Assembly (NCBI GenBank): GCA_963693085.1
Contig: OY856409.1
Coordinates: 520,501,303 to 520,565,302 of the forward strand
Direction of reading: 5' to 3'
DNA length: 64,000 nucleotides
Origin: Alisma plantago-aquatica
Taxonomy: Eukaryota; Streptophyta; Magnoliopsida; Alismatales; Alismataceae
Shown: piece by piece, positions 49,641-61,121 of the stretch
Numbering within the stretch: position 1 is the stretch's first letter
How the letters are laid out: each line of letters begins with the position of its first letter
The notes under the pieces: model-generated
Database searches by the model: none
What the model saw: only the letters and a program-made list of their open reading frames with translations
Told to the model about the DNA's origin: nothing
Program-made: the position numbers and the translations under genes

Positions 49641-50631
49641 CAAACCCTAGATCTAGGTGTGCGAGGCTCCAAACTTGGGATCCATGAGGTTTTTATTGAA
49701 TCTTACCCAAAGGATCTTGGACGGAGCCCCTTCTTCGTCAGACTCTTTTCAGGTTTGTAAAGCAGGGGTTGCGGCTCTCTAGTCCGCGAGGACTGGGGTT
49801 GCCTCCCTTTTTTTATTTTATTTTTCTTTTTGCATAAAAGTCCAATCTATAGAAATAATTCCACAGACCACTACATGACCCCGTTCGAACTCAAATTTTG
49901 GGATACTTGATATATTATCATTATCTAGTTATGGAAAAGATATCAGCTCCAAATTAATTATAAAGACACTCCAAAAATATTTTTTAATTAATTGTTGAAT
50001 AATTACAAATTTAATTACCTAGGCCTCTAAGTAAATCAAAATCATCTAAAATTTCTCCCACCATCTTATATTCTAATTAGCCATCTACTAAAATTATTAT
50101 CAGCACTTATTATGAGGGCTACATACTATATTCCCAATTTTGTACTTCAAGGACCCATTTGTGAATATTAATTGGTTCAATCATGATTGAATAAGGTTCT
50201 AGGCCCCCCAGACCATTCCCTGATCTTTCAAAAGCTCCAACATCTATTCTCGATTATGGAACTAAAGCATGAATCAATATAACCTCAATGGAAGCTTTTA
50301 TATGATACATTAGGTCAACATTCCTTTACTTCCTTAATAATGATACCTAAGTTGATCTAGAGCTCAAACCAGTAACTCAAGTCTTCATATTATATATGTT
50401 CGTCACATTATTATTCACAAGAATAATTCATTCTTATTCATCTACACCTGACTACAATCCCATACATTTAAGCCATCATGTGTGTATTGATTGACTAGAT
50501 TACTCGTATTACAAATTTGTGAACTTAATTACATACCTAGCCATGTTAGGTTCATTAGGTCCCTTGGCATACACTTACTAGAAAACCCCACATTAAAGGC
50601 TTACATTAGTTATGAAATTGAGAATGTTATA

Positions 50632-51380
50632 ATTCTACCCACCTTAAAATAAATTTCGTCCTCAAAATTTCTCTAGGCAACTACCCACCTTAGGGTTATT
50701 CTTACCTCTTCATTTATTGCTAATTAACATATTGAGGTACACATGTTCAAAATTTTGCACGAAAAGAGATATGTAATGTATTTTCATAAAATATTTATGT
50801 AAACATTATCTGTTACCTTGATTTATTGCTCAACTCATACTTAGGGTTAATGAAACTAAACTTGGCTCTATACTTAGGGCATCTACCTCAACCTTGTCAT
50901 GACTTTCTAACATTAGGTTTACATGGTTGTCTAATCTTAGGTTCTTTAGATAACTCCTACATTCCTATATATGTGGTGATTAGGCACATACCTAGAGATG
51001 TGGGATTCTAACATGCTATCTCTCGTTAACCTACTAATACATGTGTCCCATACCACATAGACCGGTAAGAAATGAGAGGTTTATCAAAGTCTAGTGCTTA
51101 TGACATTTCTCATCAATTCTAAATTGGTTGGACATAACCATTGACAATGGAGATGCAACATCATTAGCTAGGGTTAGGTTGAAACATGAGACCTAGAGTA
51201 GGTAAACATCTATCTCTAACATCTCTATTTTTCTAAGGTGAAAACTCTTAGTTGTTCTAGGTCATTGTATCTTTCTATTGGAATTTATCCCTAAACCATA
51301 ATCTCTTATCTTCTATCTAGGGTGACTCTCAGAATCATACTTGCCTAGTGGCCATTTACCAAATTTCTCTGATACCATAT
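50632..51380 (-). mobile_element. Internal domain 4
   Basis: 749 bp, full length. The primer-binding site (51377-51366) reads TGGTATCAGAGA, with the last base changed. It shares AGAATCATAC with domain 2. Confidence 0.85.
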
Positions 51381-52097
51381 TGCAACACCCAGATTTTCAT
51401 AACACATGAGCAGAAGCTATATATTTTTTTCTTTCATCAAGGAGTGTCACAAACATGATAATCATTGCAATTAAAGTAAATGAAACACTTTGCGTTGAGT
51501 AAAACTGATTCATACATAGTCCTTGATAAAAAGGAAAACTACAACTCATCAAATATACTCTGGTAATAAGACTATGCATAAAAAGAGATGTCTAAACTCT
51601 AGATCATCTCAGTAGATGGAACCCCACTAGAAAAGATTGAAAATCTCCTAGACCTTTATTTGTTCCTTTGATCCTCAACTGCTCCAAATCCTATGGACAT
51701 CGCGTCCCCAGCCATGCATTTGGAAAAAACAGTCGTTAGAATAACTGACATGAGTATTCTAAAAATATACATTGTTAAAGGACTGGAATATTACAAAAGA
51801 TTCTTGAACATTATAAATATGAAATGAACATTAAACTCTGATTGAAGTCTGTAACATATTCTCTCTTATTACTTAATTTGAAATCTTATCTTTCTACCTT
51901 ATCTTTCTCTAGAGACATGTACCCTAGTACAAGGATCTCAGACCTACAACAAAGTGCTTGGGTCATACTTATCTTATCTAATTCCCTCTCATCATACTCA
52001 TGGATGAGATTATGGGCATGTTGTAAACAAAGATATCTTTTACTTACAATTTGTATCTAATTGTGGCCACCATTATACAATAAGTCCTCCTCTATTG

Positions 52098-52285
52098 ACA
52101 CTGAAGTGTCCTCTGTGGTGCAATGCACCCTCTGTTGACATAAATGCCCTATGTTGACACAAAGTGTCCTCTATGGTACAACACACCCTCTGCTGACACA
52201 ATGTTCCCTCTTTTGACACTGAAGTGTCCTCTATGGTGTAGTGCACCCTCTGTGACACCCGTAGTGTCTGACACAGTGCGCCCTT
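52098..52285. repeat. Hairpin array of LTR5
   Basis: GACAC-TGAA-GTGTC (two), GGTGC-AAT-GCACC and GACAC-CCGTA-GTGTC are perfect. GACAC-AAA-GTGTC shows a loop shortened to three. GACATAAATGCC and GGTACAACACACC are imperfect. Confidence 0.8.
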
Positions 52286-52445
52286 TGAATCGTCTCGGGA
52301 CTCCCTAGTAGGACTTATTATATAATGTATTATGTGAAGGTTTTGAATTAATTATCTTATGTCTAGTCTTACTAAACTCTAAATCTGAACTTATCTGAAA
52401 CTTAGTACTGAACATGTATTGAATCTTGAATCTGAATCTGAATCT

Positions 52446-52665
52446 GAATTTCTACTCTTAAATTCTGAATTAAATCTATTACTGAAATGTGAATATGTAT
52501 CACAAATTACTACATAATTGAGATTGGGTCTACAACCCTTATCATGTATCTTTATTCAATATCTGACTACTCAGGCACTGAGTGATTTAAGTTTGAATCT
52601 AAATCTGGTATTCTCATTACCTGGGTAAACTTTATTCTAAAACTCTGATTTGGTAAACTTACTTC
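52446..52665. repeat. 220-bp repeat flanking the LINE, left copy
   Basis: Corresponds base for base to 57797-58016 on the other side of the LINE; both copies are 220 bp and end ACTTACTTC. By eye they differ at about 13 positions, including GATTGGGTCTAC against GATTGTGTCTAC. That is too many for a target duplication made with a LINE whose frames are still nearly intact. Confidence 0.85.
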
Positions 52666-53003
52666 TTTTCCCTTTTTTGGAAAAGGTAAATATATTCCAA
52701 AGAGATTTAGCAAAGCTACCAGAAACAAGACAAGTGGCATACATAAGTGAGAAAGGGATTTACAAAAACCCCTCTCAACATGCCATGAGGCCTACATCAG
52801 AGAGAATAGGGATATACAAAAACCCATCTCAATACAAGGTATACCCAGGTTAGTTACAAAAAACCCCAGTACATCTTAGAAAGGTTAGAAATACCATTAA
52901 CTAGGCCTTTCTTTACAAGTAATTGAAACAAAATTTCTTTTGTAATCTTTTTTAGGAGGTCCATTTCAGACCGTGTAGGCCCAGCATGGGCCCTTTTGTT
53001 TCT

Positions 53004-56000
53004 CTAGTCCCATATAAAGTAGCAAAAGGCAGCAAGGCATAAATCGCCAAAATCCCTACTCTGTTTGCTCTTTAGGTTCAGATTCATCCACAGAATGATG
53101 TCGTCCAGGATATTATTCAGATTTGGACCCCAGAAGTTCTTGAGGCAAATAGTAGACCACACTAACTTGGTGTAGCAGCAACCGACAAACATGTGATTAT
53201 CACTTTCCTTTTCTCTCCTGCAAAGAAGACAGACATCATTAACAGTCAAGCCCCAGGAAATGAGTCGGTCACTGGTAGGGAGTTTGTGAAGAATAGCTCT
53301 GTAGGCAGCCATGCTCCACTTGGGGCAGTGATGTGATCCCCAAATAACCTTTGCCCACAAGGCATCCGCCATTGTATCCTTGAAGATCCATAGTCTGGTT
53401 TGCTGACTGCCAAGGCAAGGCATATCATGAGCATCAACACTATACAAGTGACTGACCTCGCTCCAGGATTTGCAAAGGTTTCTCTAGCCCCTGGAAGAGT
53501 GTTGGTCTGAGCTGCATGGGATGTTGCCATACCGGGCAACCATCCATCTGGACCAAACATCATCTCTGTCCTTCAGAAATCTATCCAGTCTCTTAAGCAG
53601 GCCTGTATGTATGATCTGTGAAGGATGTACAGTATTCAGCCCTCCTTTTGAGTAGGGACGGGCCATCACCTCCCAGGAAATTCTATGACCTTTGCCTCCC
53701 CATAAGAAGCTAGTTGTGATCTTTTGCATGGAATCAGTAACTGCCTTCGGAACATCACATACCTCACCCCAAAACTGGATGAGGCTTTGTAGAACAGTTC
53801 TAATCAGGACAAGTTTACCAGTGAATGATATTTTGCAGCCACTCCTACTGTCCACTTTTTCTCTCATTTTATCAAGACAATAGCTATAATCACTAGTTGT
53901 GCCCCTGCCCCCAGTTATGGGAGCTCCCAGATATCTTATAGGCAACCTCCCATACTTGATCCCTATAGCTATCTTGAGCCTACCTCTTCTGGTGTCGCAT
54001 GATTTGGAAAGGAATATCTTTGATTTAATGGAGCTAATATATAGGCCAGTAAGTTTGCCATAATAGCTAAGCACCTTCTTGAACTCTCTTAGTCTCTTGG
54101 CATTCCCAATAGAAAAGATCATAATGTCGTCAATGAAAATGAGGAGAGCCTTAACATTCACGCCTCTAATAGAGAAAGTCTTCACTTTACCATTATTTTC
54201 AGCCACCTTTATCATATTAGTGAGCCCATCCATGAGAATAGAAAACAAGAGAGGAGACAAGGGATCTCCCTATCGGAGACCATTAGTCGCCTTAATTAAA
54301 CCCATAGGGCCACCATTGATCAACACGGAGAAAGAGGGGGTGCAAACACATTGCTTCAGAATGTGGATCACCTCATCGTTGAAGCCCAATCCTACCATTA
54401 CTGCCAACAAAGAATTCCATGTGACGTAGTCATAAGCCTTTACCAGGTCTATTTTAACACAAGCCTTGGAGTTGGATTTACTTTGGTTGAAACTGGTGAG
54501 GAACTCAGCTGCGAGAAGGGTACTATCTGACATCTTGCACCCTTTGATGAAGGCGCTTTGTTCTTCAGATATAATCTTGGGCAACACAAGTCTTAGCCTA
54601 CCTGCAATAAGTTTAGAGATACACTTATATAGGACACTACAATAAGATATAGGTTTATAGTCAGTGATACTTTTTGCATCTTTCTTTTTAGGAATCAGTT
54701 TCACAAAGGTGTAGTTCACAGCAAGAACCATGTTACCACCATTCATAAACCATTTGATTGCAGCAACCATGTCATGGCGAATGTGGTACCACATGAACTG
54801 GAAAAATCTCCCATTAAACTCGTCCGGCCCCGGAGCTTTAGATGGGTTAATGGAGAAGACATCAGCTTTGATTTCATCTTCAGTTGCTGGTTTGATCAAT
54901 TCTTCGTTCATGCTATCACTGACTCTCTTCTCTGGAATAAGATCTCCATAGTTGCTAAAATCTTTACTTGGTTGGTTGTACAGCCCTTGAAAATAAGTCT
55001 CTGCACAGCTGGCTATCTCCTCTCTACTGTCAACAACCTGCCCATACCCATTAATGAGCTCATGTATGGTTTCTTTCATCTCTTTTTTCTTCACAGCAGA
55101 GTGGTAGACCCTGATATTATGATCTCCATCAGCGATCCATTTCATGCGGCTTCTTTGCCATAAATACTTTTCCTCAGCTTTTTTGAGCTTTCTGAGTTTC
55201 TCTTCAGCCTTTAATTCTTCATTTATAGCCTGGTCATCATCGGGCATCATTCTAACTTTACTTGCAGCCAACTCATAACAGTGAGTGGCTTCGCTGAGGA
55301 GGTTTCTAAGATTAACCTTCTCTTTACTCCAAATCTTGAGATCCTTCTTAGTATTTTGCAGCTTTCTCATAACCTTGTAAAGGGGGTTACCTTGCACATT
55401 GATATTCCAGCTCCTCTCAACCACCTCCTTAAAACCAGTCCACTCACACCAAAGATTAAGAAACCGGAAAGGCCTTTTGACAGCTTGTTTAGTAGTAAAT
55501 TCCATCTTCATCCATGAGTGATCACTCATGATATTATCTCCCATTCTAATCACAGCATGTGGCCAGTTTTCTAACCATGCCTCATTAACCAAAGCCCTAT
55601 CAATTGAGCTAGCAATTCTCCTACTTGGTTTTTGTTTGTTTGACCAAGTAATGGTCCCACCTATTTGATTCATCTCGATTAGTCCTGCCACTTCAATCGT
55701 GTCATTAAAAGCAACCATGACTTTCTCCAGAACCTTAAGTCCCCCATGATTTTCATTAGCTTTCCTTATATTGTTGAAGTCCCCTAAGACCAGCCATGGT
55801 ACCATCTGTTGAGCAGTATCTTCTATTCTCGCCCACAAGCATTCTCTGTCTTTTATCAGATTCTCGCCATATACTCCTAAAACTATGCAAGATTGTCCAC
55901 CCTTATTGCAGCAACTAACAGTAATGACTTGGTCATCGATGCTTATAGGATCAATATCCCATATGGAGGGGTTCCAACCAACCGCTATTCTGCATCCATC

Positions 56001-56192
56001 CCTATACTCAATGTTCGATAGGCATTGCCATCCAACAGGAAAAAGAGTCCTAATCCAGTCTTTCACCTTCCTTTTAATTCTTGTTTCCATAATGAAAAAA
56101 AGACTAACTCCTGTATTTGTAATCACCTTCTTGAGTTCCCTTTGCATATCTGCAAGGGAAGCACCTCGCACATTCCATGCGAGCAAGGACAA
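53004..56192 (-). pseudogene. LINE ORF2: endonuclease, RT, zf-RVT
   Basis: One continuous frame of about 1060 codons broken by only two in-frame TAG stops (54272-54270 and 53486-53484). The APE-type endonuclease is at the N-terminus: LAWNVRG, METRIKR, LVLGDFNNI and SDHSWMK keep the expected Asn, Glu, Asp/Asn and Asp-His residues. The RT follows, with ACVKIDLVKAYDYVTW, then NGLR-stop-GDPLSPLLFS, and the catalytic box FIDDIMIF (FADD in most relatives). The zf-RVT domain at 53447-53004 has WAKVIWG, HKLPTSDRL, CLLCRREKESDNHMFVGC. The first stop replaces the Gln of the conserved LRQGDPLSP motif, a CAG to TAG change. ORF2 nicks target DNA and primes reverse transcription of its own RNA; this copy cannot make a full protein. 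Start chosen at 56192, overlapping ORF1 by 70 bp. Confidence 0.92.
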
Positions 56193-57445
56193 TACTTACT
56201 GCAGTTTGTCCCGCTCCCCTCCCCAGAGCAGGCATTTTTCTTCTTTGCATTCTTGGTTTGCCCTTTGGCAGAGCTCCTGGTGAGCTTTGGACTCCTACTT
56301 CTTGTTGGTCCTGCTTCAGCAGTTTGCTTGTCCTCTCCTTGTTCAAGAACAAAGAAGGGGTTGTTGGGGTCGCCACCCATCTCACCACCAGAGGTAGAAG
56401 TCGTAGCAACTGTCCCCCCATCACCTGTGCAAGCAACACTATCCCCAAAATCCACAGGCACACACCCAGCAACTGAATCCATCGCGCCACTGGAAGAAGC
56501 ATCTCTGTGAACGGCCTCTCCAGAACTGGGCATGACCGTGGAGCAGACAGGGCCAGAGGTGGTGGGTGGAGAAGAGGTATTCTCAATCCCCGACATCTTC
56601 CCCTTGTCTCTCCTCGGCTGGACAGAGCAGTTCCTGGCCTGTGGTGGTCTAGACAAAGGTCTAGCTCTCCCTTTTCGTACTCGATGAAGGTTCGAAGCGA
56701 CTATGGGAGGCATAAAATGAATTGTGGCACTCCTCTCGCTTGGGCATCCTCCTGTGTAGTGTCCAAAAACCAAGCAGGTTTCACAGCGATCAGGAAAAGC
56801 TTCATAGTTCACTCTGACCTCCCATTCCCATTCACCCCCATTTGGTAGCTCGACCATGATCAACGGAGGCAGCACCTTATCTGCAGATATCTCCACACAC
56901 AACCTGGCACAGCCGAGCATGGTGCCATCCGGTCTCCTGTCAATAGCCCTCGGCACTCCTATGGCGTGTTTGATTACATTGATGGCTCTGGCAGACTAGT
57001 GCTTGCCAACATCCGGTAACGAAACCCAAACGGGCGCCATTTTGAGAGTGGCTCTTCTGATGTCTGCTTCAGGCATCCATCTCCTTGCTAGGACAAGTTG
57101 GTCATCGAAGAATTAAGGCCCGCCTCCCAGCGCCCTGCCAATGTCCCTCTCGATGGAGAACCTCGTGAGAATAAGGCCATTGACAAGGTTGAAAACCTCC
57201 ATATCTCCTGTAGGCTTCCAAGTACGAATCATCCACCCTCTGATCTGTGGGATGTTCGCATTGGTTCCTAGCACCTGGACGATGGCTGAGAATCGATGGT
57301 AGTCATCCATCTCTTCCAGCATTGGCTCAGTGAACCTCTTCCATGTCCTTTCATCGTTCTCCTTGAAGAACGGTTCTTTGGGGTCAGCAGCCACCGCGCC
57401 CCTAATCTGAGCAGGGGGGGCCTTTGACTGTCTTTGCCCATTCAC
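56123..57445 (-). pseudogene. LINE ORF1 (DUF4283-like, CCHC knuckle)
   Basis: One frame of about 440 codons with two stops (TAA at 57115-57113 and TAG at 56998-56996). Order: an N-terminal DUF4283-like part (FSAIVQVLGT, RGWMIRTWKP, FNLVNGLILTRF, DDQLVLARRWMPEADI), then AINVIKHAIGVPRAIDRRP, LCVEISADK and a zinc knuckle CETCLVFGHYTGGC (C-x2-C-x4-H-x4-C, intact). A long Ser/Pro/Gly-rich tail ends in a basic stretch. This protein normally coats the LINE RNA and accompanies it back to DNA. It overlaps the start of ORF2 in another frame, as in many plant L1 elements. Confidence 0.88.
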
Positions 57446-57796
57446 GCGCGACTGTGACGTCCACCCCTGGAACGCTCCAGACCTCAGGGATCACAGGCGA
57501 AATCAACGCAGGCGGAATCACCACAGCAAGCTCTCCTGTGGAGGAAACGCCCATCGCCGCCACCAAGCACAGGCTTCACCGGGTCGGCCACCTGCTCTAG
57601 CCACGAGCAGGCACCGTGGGGAAGAGTAGTCCACTGAGAGGCCTTACTGCCGTGAGGACAGCAAGGTGGGAGAGGGAAGCACGAGGGGTGGAGCTTCTCC
57701 CCCTAGGGGGAGAAATGAAGTGGAGAGGGGAAGCGGAATCCTAGAGAGAAGTCAGAACTCTCTCTAGAGAGAGACTCATCTTTAGTCTGCCGATTA

Positions 57797-58016
57797 GAAT
57801 CTCTGCTCTTAAATTCTATATTGAATCTATTACTGAAATGTGAATATGTATCGCAAATTACTATGTAATTGAGATTGTGTCTACAACCCTTATCATGTAT
57901 CTTTATTCAATATTTGACTACTCAGGCATTGAGTGATTTAAGTTTAAATCTAAATCTGGTATTCTCATTACCTGGGTAAACTTTATTCTAAAACTCTAAT
58001 TTGGTAAACTTACTTC
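57797..58016. repeat. 220-bp repeat flanking the LINE, right copy
   Basis: Partner of 52446-52665. Its diagnostic bases, such as GATTGTGTCTAC, match LTR4 rather than the left part of LTR5. LTR5 sequence continues from here to 61116. Confidence 0.85.
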
Positions 58017-59882
58017 ATTTATACCAATTATGTGATAAATGAGTCGAATATCTTAGGAGAAAGGGTCTGAAATGAATATAGAAATACTAAGTATACCAAG
58101 TCGCTTAAGTCAAGTTTATGAAAGTATCTTAAGTACAACATATCTAAAAATATGAATTCTGACAAGATAGTACAATCCTTCTTATTAAATATGATGTTAC
58201 CCTGAACCTTAATGTTTGCATATGAACTTACATATTAAACCTTAAATATCAAAATAGAAATCTTATAAAATATTGTCTTACAACTTAATCATAGCTTAAT
58301 GCATCATCATCTCATAATATTATTATAAACTCATTGTACAATTTGTTCTTATCCCAATAGTACCTCTATTCTAAAAATTGGACCATATCTTAATATGTTC
58401 AAAACTTGTATTTTTCACATTATAGTTAACTTATAGATATTACTCATTATAAGAAATCTGATTAACTTATTGTCTCTAAGATTCTCTACATTTATAAGAC
58501 ATCTTAATCTCATATTTCTAATTGAAATCTAAATACAACATTATATCTATAAATATGTGAAATCCTAATAGAATAATTATACTTTGAAGCTCAATAAAAG
58601 TATCCCAAATCATCAGCTAAGTATGTCTATCTCATCTTGAATCTTTATTCGTCAATTTAAATAATTTCTAAGAAATCTTATAAAAACATGACTCTTTAAC
58701 TCTCTCATGGACCTGGTACATGAGTCACAACTATTTTGAGCAACATATCTCTATTTGAGATTTTGAGCACATGAACTTATGTAATCATAGAAGTATGAGG
58801 AAGATCTTATTTGTATACCTTTACATTAAAAATCTTAGAACATTAAACAACATGAACCATGAAAGTATAACGTAAACATTCTGACCTTAAAAATATGAAT
58901 ACTCATGGGCATGAACCACTTACCTCTTGTACATATGGTATCAATAAGGAAGTCTCGATTCCAAGTTCCATAACTTTAATAACCTGGATATCATCATAGT
59001 TTTCTCAGTCCAAGCCTATGTTCCCTCTTTCTATTTCTAAATCTCAAATCCCATCTTCCTAACTATATATACCAACTTAGGGTTCTTAAACATAACTTTA
59101 ATCTATGATCACCATAAAATATTGGCATTGAAATAAAATAAAACTCATACTATATAATCAATATTATCTTCATACTCAAATAAGACATAAATCATCTTAA
59201 ACACTCATATGAACATATAGATCGTATAAGAAGAAAATCTCAAACATAGTCATATATACTAATATTACTTGACTCTATTATGAAATCAAATTAAAAACCA
59301 TTTAGATAAATAATATTAGACTTAATTAGGCATATATATCATTTATTGTCTCAAGATAATCATCCATTATTCTAGATAAAGGCCACTCAAGTCCGAAATT
59401 AAATACTAATATGATAACACAAGAAAGTCCATCAAATCTCCAGAAAATTAATTATTTAATATATTAAGATCATGTATTAAATTATCAGGTCATTTCATAA
59501 TCAGATCATGGGTGAAATACCCAAAATACCCTTATTAGGTTTTAAATCAAAAACCTTAATAAAACTTCATATAACAAAGATCATTCTTATAAATCATATT
59601 AAGCATATTAAGATACACATTCATTAAAATTTGTATGAATTTCTAAAGTCATTTGTTATTTTTAATTGACCAAACTTCAAAGTCATATAGTTTTGAAAAC
59701 ACTATATTTAATAAGTATCAGATATCAAAATCATAATATGGAAGTATTTTTATGTGATAGTACTCATCATGAGCTTTCCATAGGTATCTTGTTTTTCCCA
59801 AACCTTTTAGATGATTGTTGTCTATTCAAAGTTGATCTGATGGTGAGCTCCCTTGAACAGCGCTTGTTACCCTCCGCCTTCT

Positions 59883-60152
59883 TCACTCGATAACCAAAAG
59901 GGGGTGTTTCCCCTGTTTCACACCCAAAACAGAGCAGTCGCTTGGAGAGCTTGACGGCTGATGACCAGGCCCTCCTAGCGTGAGGTGCAACCCTCCTTGG
60001 CTGTGGCTTGGATCTTCTGGATGAGCAGCGCCGCCGATGCTAAAGGAAGGGGGCGTGTTCGAAGGTCCAAGTGGAAGAACCCACAGCCGCCACGTATCGC
60101 CGGCCCGTCTGTCTCTGCCCTCGATCTCCTTTTCTACTTCTCCGATTTGCAT
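59883..60152 (-). CDS. Small LTR reading frame, copy in LTR5
   Basis: Counterpart of the frames at 32456-32695 and 49401-49640. It starts MQIGEVEKEIEG, and read-through of the usual stop gives a longer tail ending QGKHPLLVIE. TATAAAAA lies at 60209-60202, so the ATG is 50 bp downstream of the box. Coding is unproven. Confidence 0.3.
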   Translation of the reverse strand: MQIGEVEKEIEGRDRRAGDTWRLWVLPLGPSNTPPSFSIGGAAHPEDPSHSQGGLHLTLGGPGHQPSSSPSDCSVLGVKQGKHPLLVIE

Positions 60153-61116
60153 CAAACCCTAGATCTAGGTGTGTGAGGCTCCAAACTCGGGATCCATGAG
60201 GTTTTTATAGAATCTTGCCCAAAGGATCTTGGATAGAGCCCCTTCTTCGTCGAACTCTTTTTAGGTCCATAACACAGGGGTCGCAGCTCTCCGGTCCGCG
60301 AGGACTGGGTCACCCCCCTTTTATTTTATTTTTCTTTTTGCATAAAAGTCAAATCTATAGAAATAATTCCACAGACCACCACATGACCCCATTTGAACTA
60401 AAATTTTGTTATAACTGATATATTATCATTATCTTGTTATGGAATTATAAAAACACTCCAAAATATCTTTTAATTAATTGTTGAATAATTACAAATTTAA
60501 TTACCTACGCCTCTAAGTAAATCAAAACAATCTAAAATTTCTCCAACCATCTTATATTCTAATTAGCTATCTACTAAAATTATTATCAACACTTATTATG
60601 AGGGCCACATACTATATTCCCAATTTTGTACTTCAAGGACCCATATGTGAATCTTAATTGGTTCAATCATGATTGAATAAGGTTCTAGGGCCCCCAGAAC
60701 ATTCCCTGATCTTTTAAAAGGTCCAATATCTATTCTCGATTATGGAACTAAAGCACGAATCAATATAACCTCAATGGAAGCTTTTATATGATACATTAGG
60801 TCAGCATTGCTTTACTTCCTTAATAATGAGACCTAAGTTGGTCTAGAGCTCAAACCAGTAACTCAAGTCTTCATATTATATATGTTTGTCACATTATTAT
60901 TCACAAGAATAATTCATTTGTATTCATCTACACTTGACTACAATCACATACATTTAAGCGATCATGTGTGTATTGGTTGACTAGATTACTTGTATTACAA
61001 ATTTGTGAACTTAATTACATTCCTAGCCATGTTAGGTTCATTAGGTCCCTTGGCATACACTTACTAGAAAACCCCATATTAAAGGCTACATTAGTTATGA
61101 AATCAAGAATGTTACA

Positions 61117-61121
61117 TTGCC
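61117..61121. repeat. Target site duplication, right copy (TTGCC)
   Basis: Directly after the array terminus GTTACA; partner of TTGCT at 29238-29242. Removing the array and one copy brings the copia coding words EDSKRG and LP/MSHDITIS next to each other, as in intact relatives. Confidence 0.75.

Larger units (their letters stand above)
46006..50631 (-). mobile_element. LTR4 (with SINE insertion)
   Basis: 4626 bp; 4447 bp without the SINE and one copy of its target duplication. It starts TGTAACACCC and ends GTTATA. The TATA box is changed to AATAAAAA. At its left end it groups with LTR2. Confidence 0.9.
52666..57796 (-). mobile_element. Near full-length L1-type LINE
   Basis: About 5.13 kb on the minus strand: a GC-rich 5' leader (57796-57446) with repeated AGAGAG/TCTCTC words, ORF1, an overlapping ORF2, a 340-bp 3' region and an impure A-rich end (CCAAAAAAGGGAAAAG). 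Domain order EN-RT-zf-RVT without a recognisable RNase H is the common plant L1 type. It is far less decayed than the surrounding elements. No ordinary 5-20-bp target duplication is present; a diverged 220-bp repeat brackets it instead. Confidence 0.92.
29243..61116 (-). mobile_element. Tandem array of a non-autonomous LTR retrotransposon
   Basis: Five LTRs (about 4.44 kb each) alternate with four short internal domains (749, 513, 750 and 749 bp): LTR-int-LTR-int-LTR-int-LTR-int-LTR. Each junction shows, on the minus strand, an LTR end (…GGGTGTTACA or a one-base variant), three bases, and TGGTATCAGAGC or a close variant as primer-binding site. The other side of each internal domain has a purine-rich tract (AAGGTGGGTAGAA) directly before the next LTR. 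Outer ends are TGTAAC… and …GTTACA with a 5-bp target duplication. No gag, protease, RT or integrase frame exists in any unit. Non-autonomous elements with long LTRs and non-coding interiors are known as LARDs; this one differs by its very short interior. A Ty3/gypsy parent is likely from the termini and the tRNA primer, but not proven. Confidence 0.9.
51381..61116 (-). mobile_element. LTR5 (with LINE insertion)
   Basis: The rightmost LTR in plus view, 5'-most on the minus strand; starts TGCAAC, ends GTTACA. It is 9.7 kb because of the LINE and a 220-bp repeat beside it. Two small deletions near 59803 and 60444 shorten it. Left of the LINE it has the LTR1/LTR3-type bases at its start (GGAGTGTCACAAAC, CATCGCGTCCCC). 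Right of the LINE it agrees with LTR4 (GATTGTGTCTAC, ACATTTATAAGAC, AACAACATGAACC), so it is chimeric. Confidence 0.88.

Noticed and set aside
54079..54429. Plus-strand frames inside the LINE (also 56025-56510, 55885-56283)
   Set aside because: They are shadows of the clear ORF1 and ORF2 on the minus strand.
52446..58016. The 220-bp flanks as a very long LINE target duplication
   Set aside because: The copies differ at about 13 sites and belong to different LTR subtypes, so they were not made together by one insertion.
29243..61116. A satellite with a unit of about 5.2 kb
   Set aside because: Each unit resolves into an LTR, a tRNA primer-binding site, an interior and a purine tract, and the block has a 5-bp target duplication.
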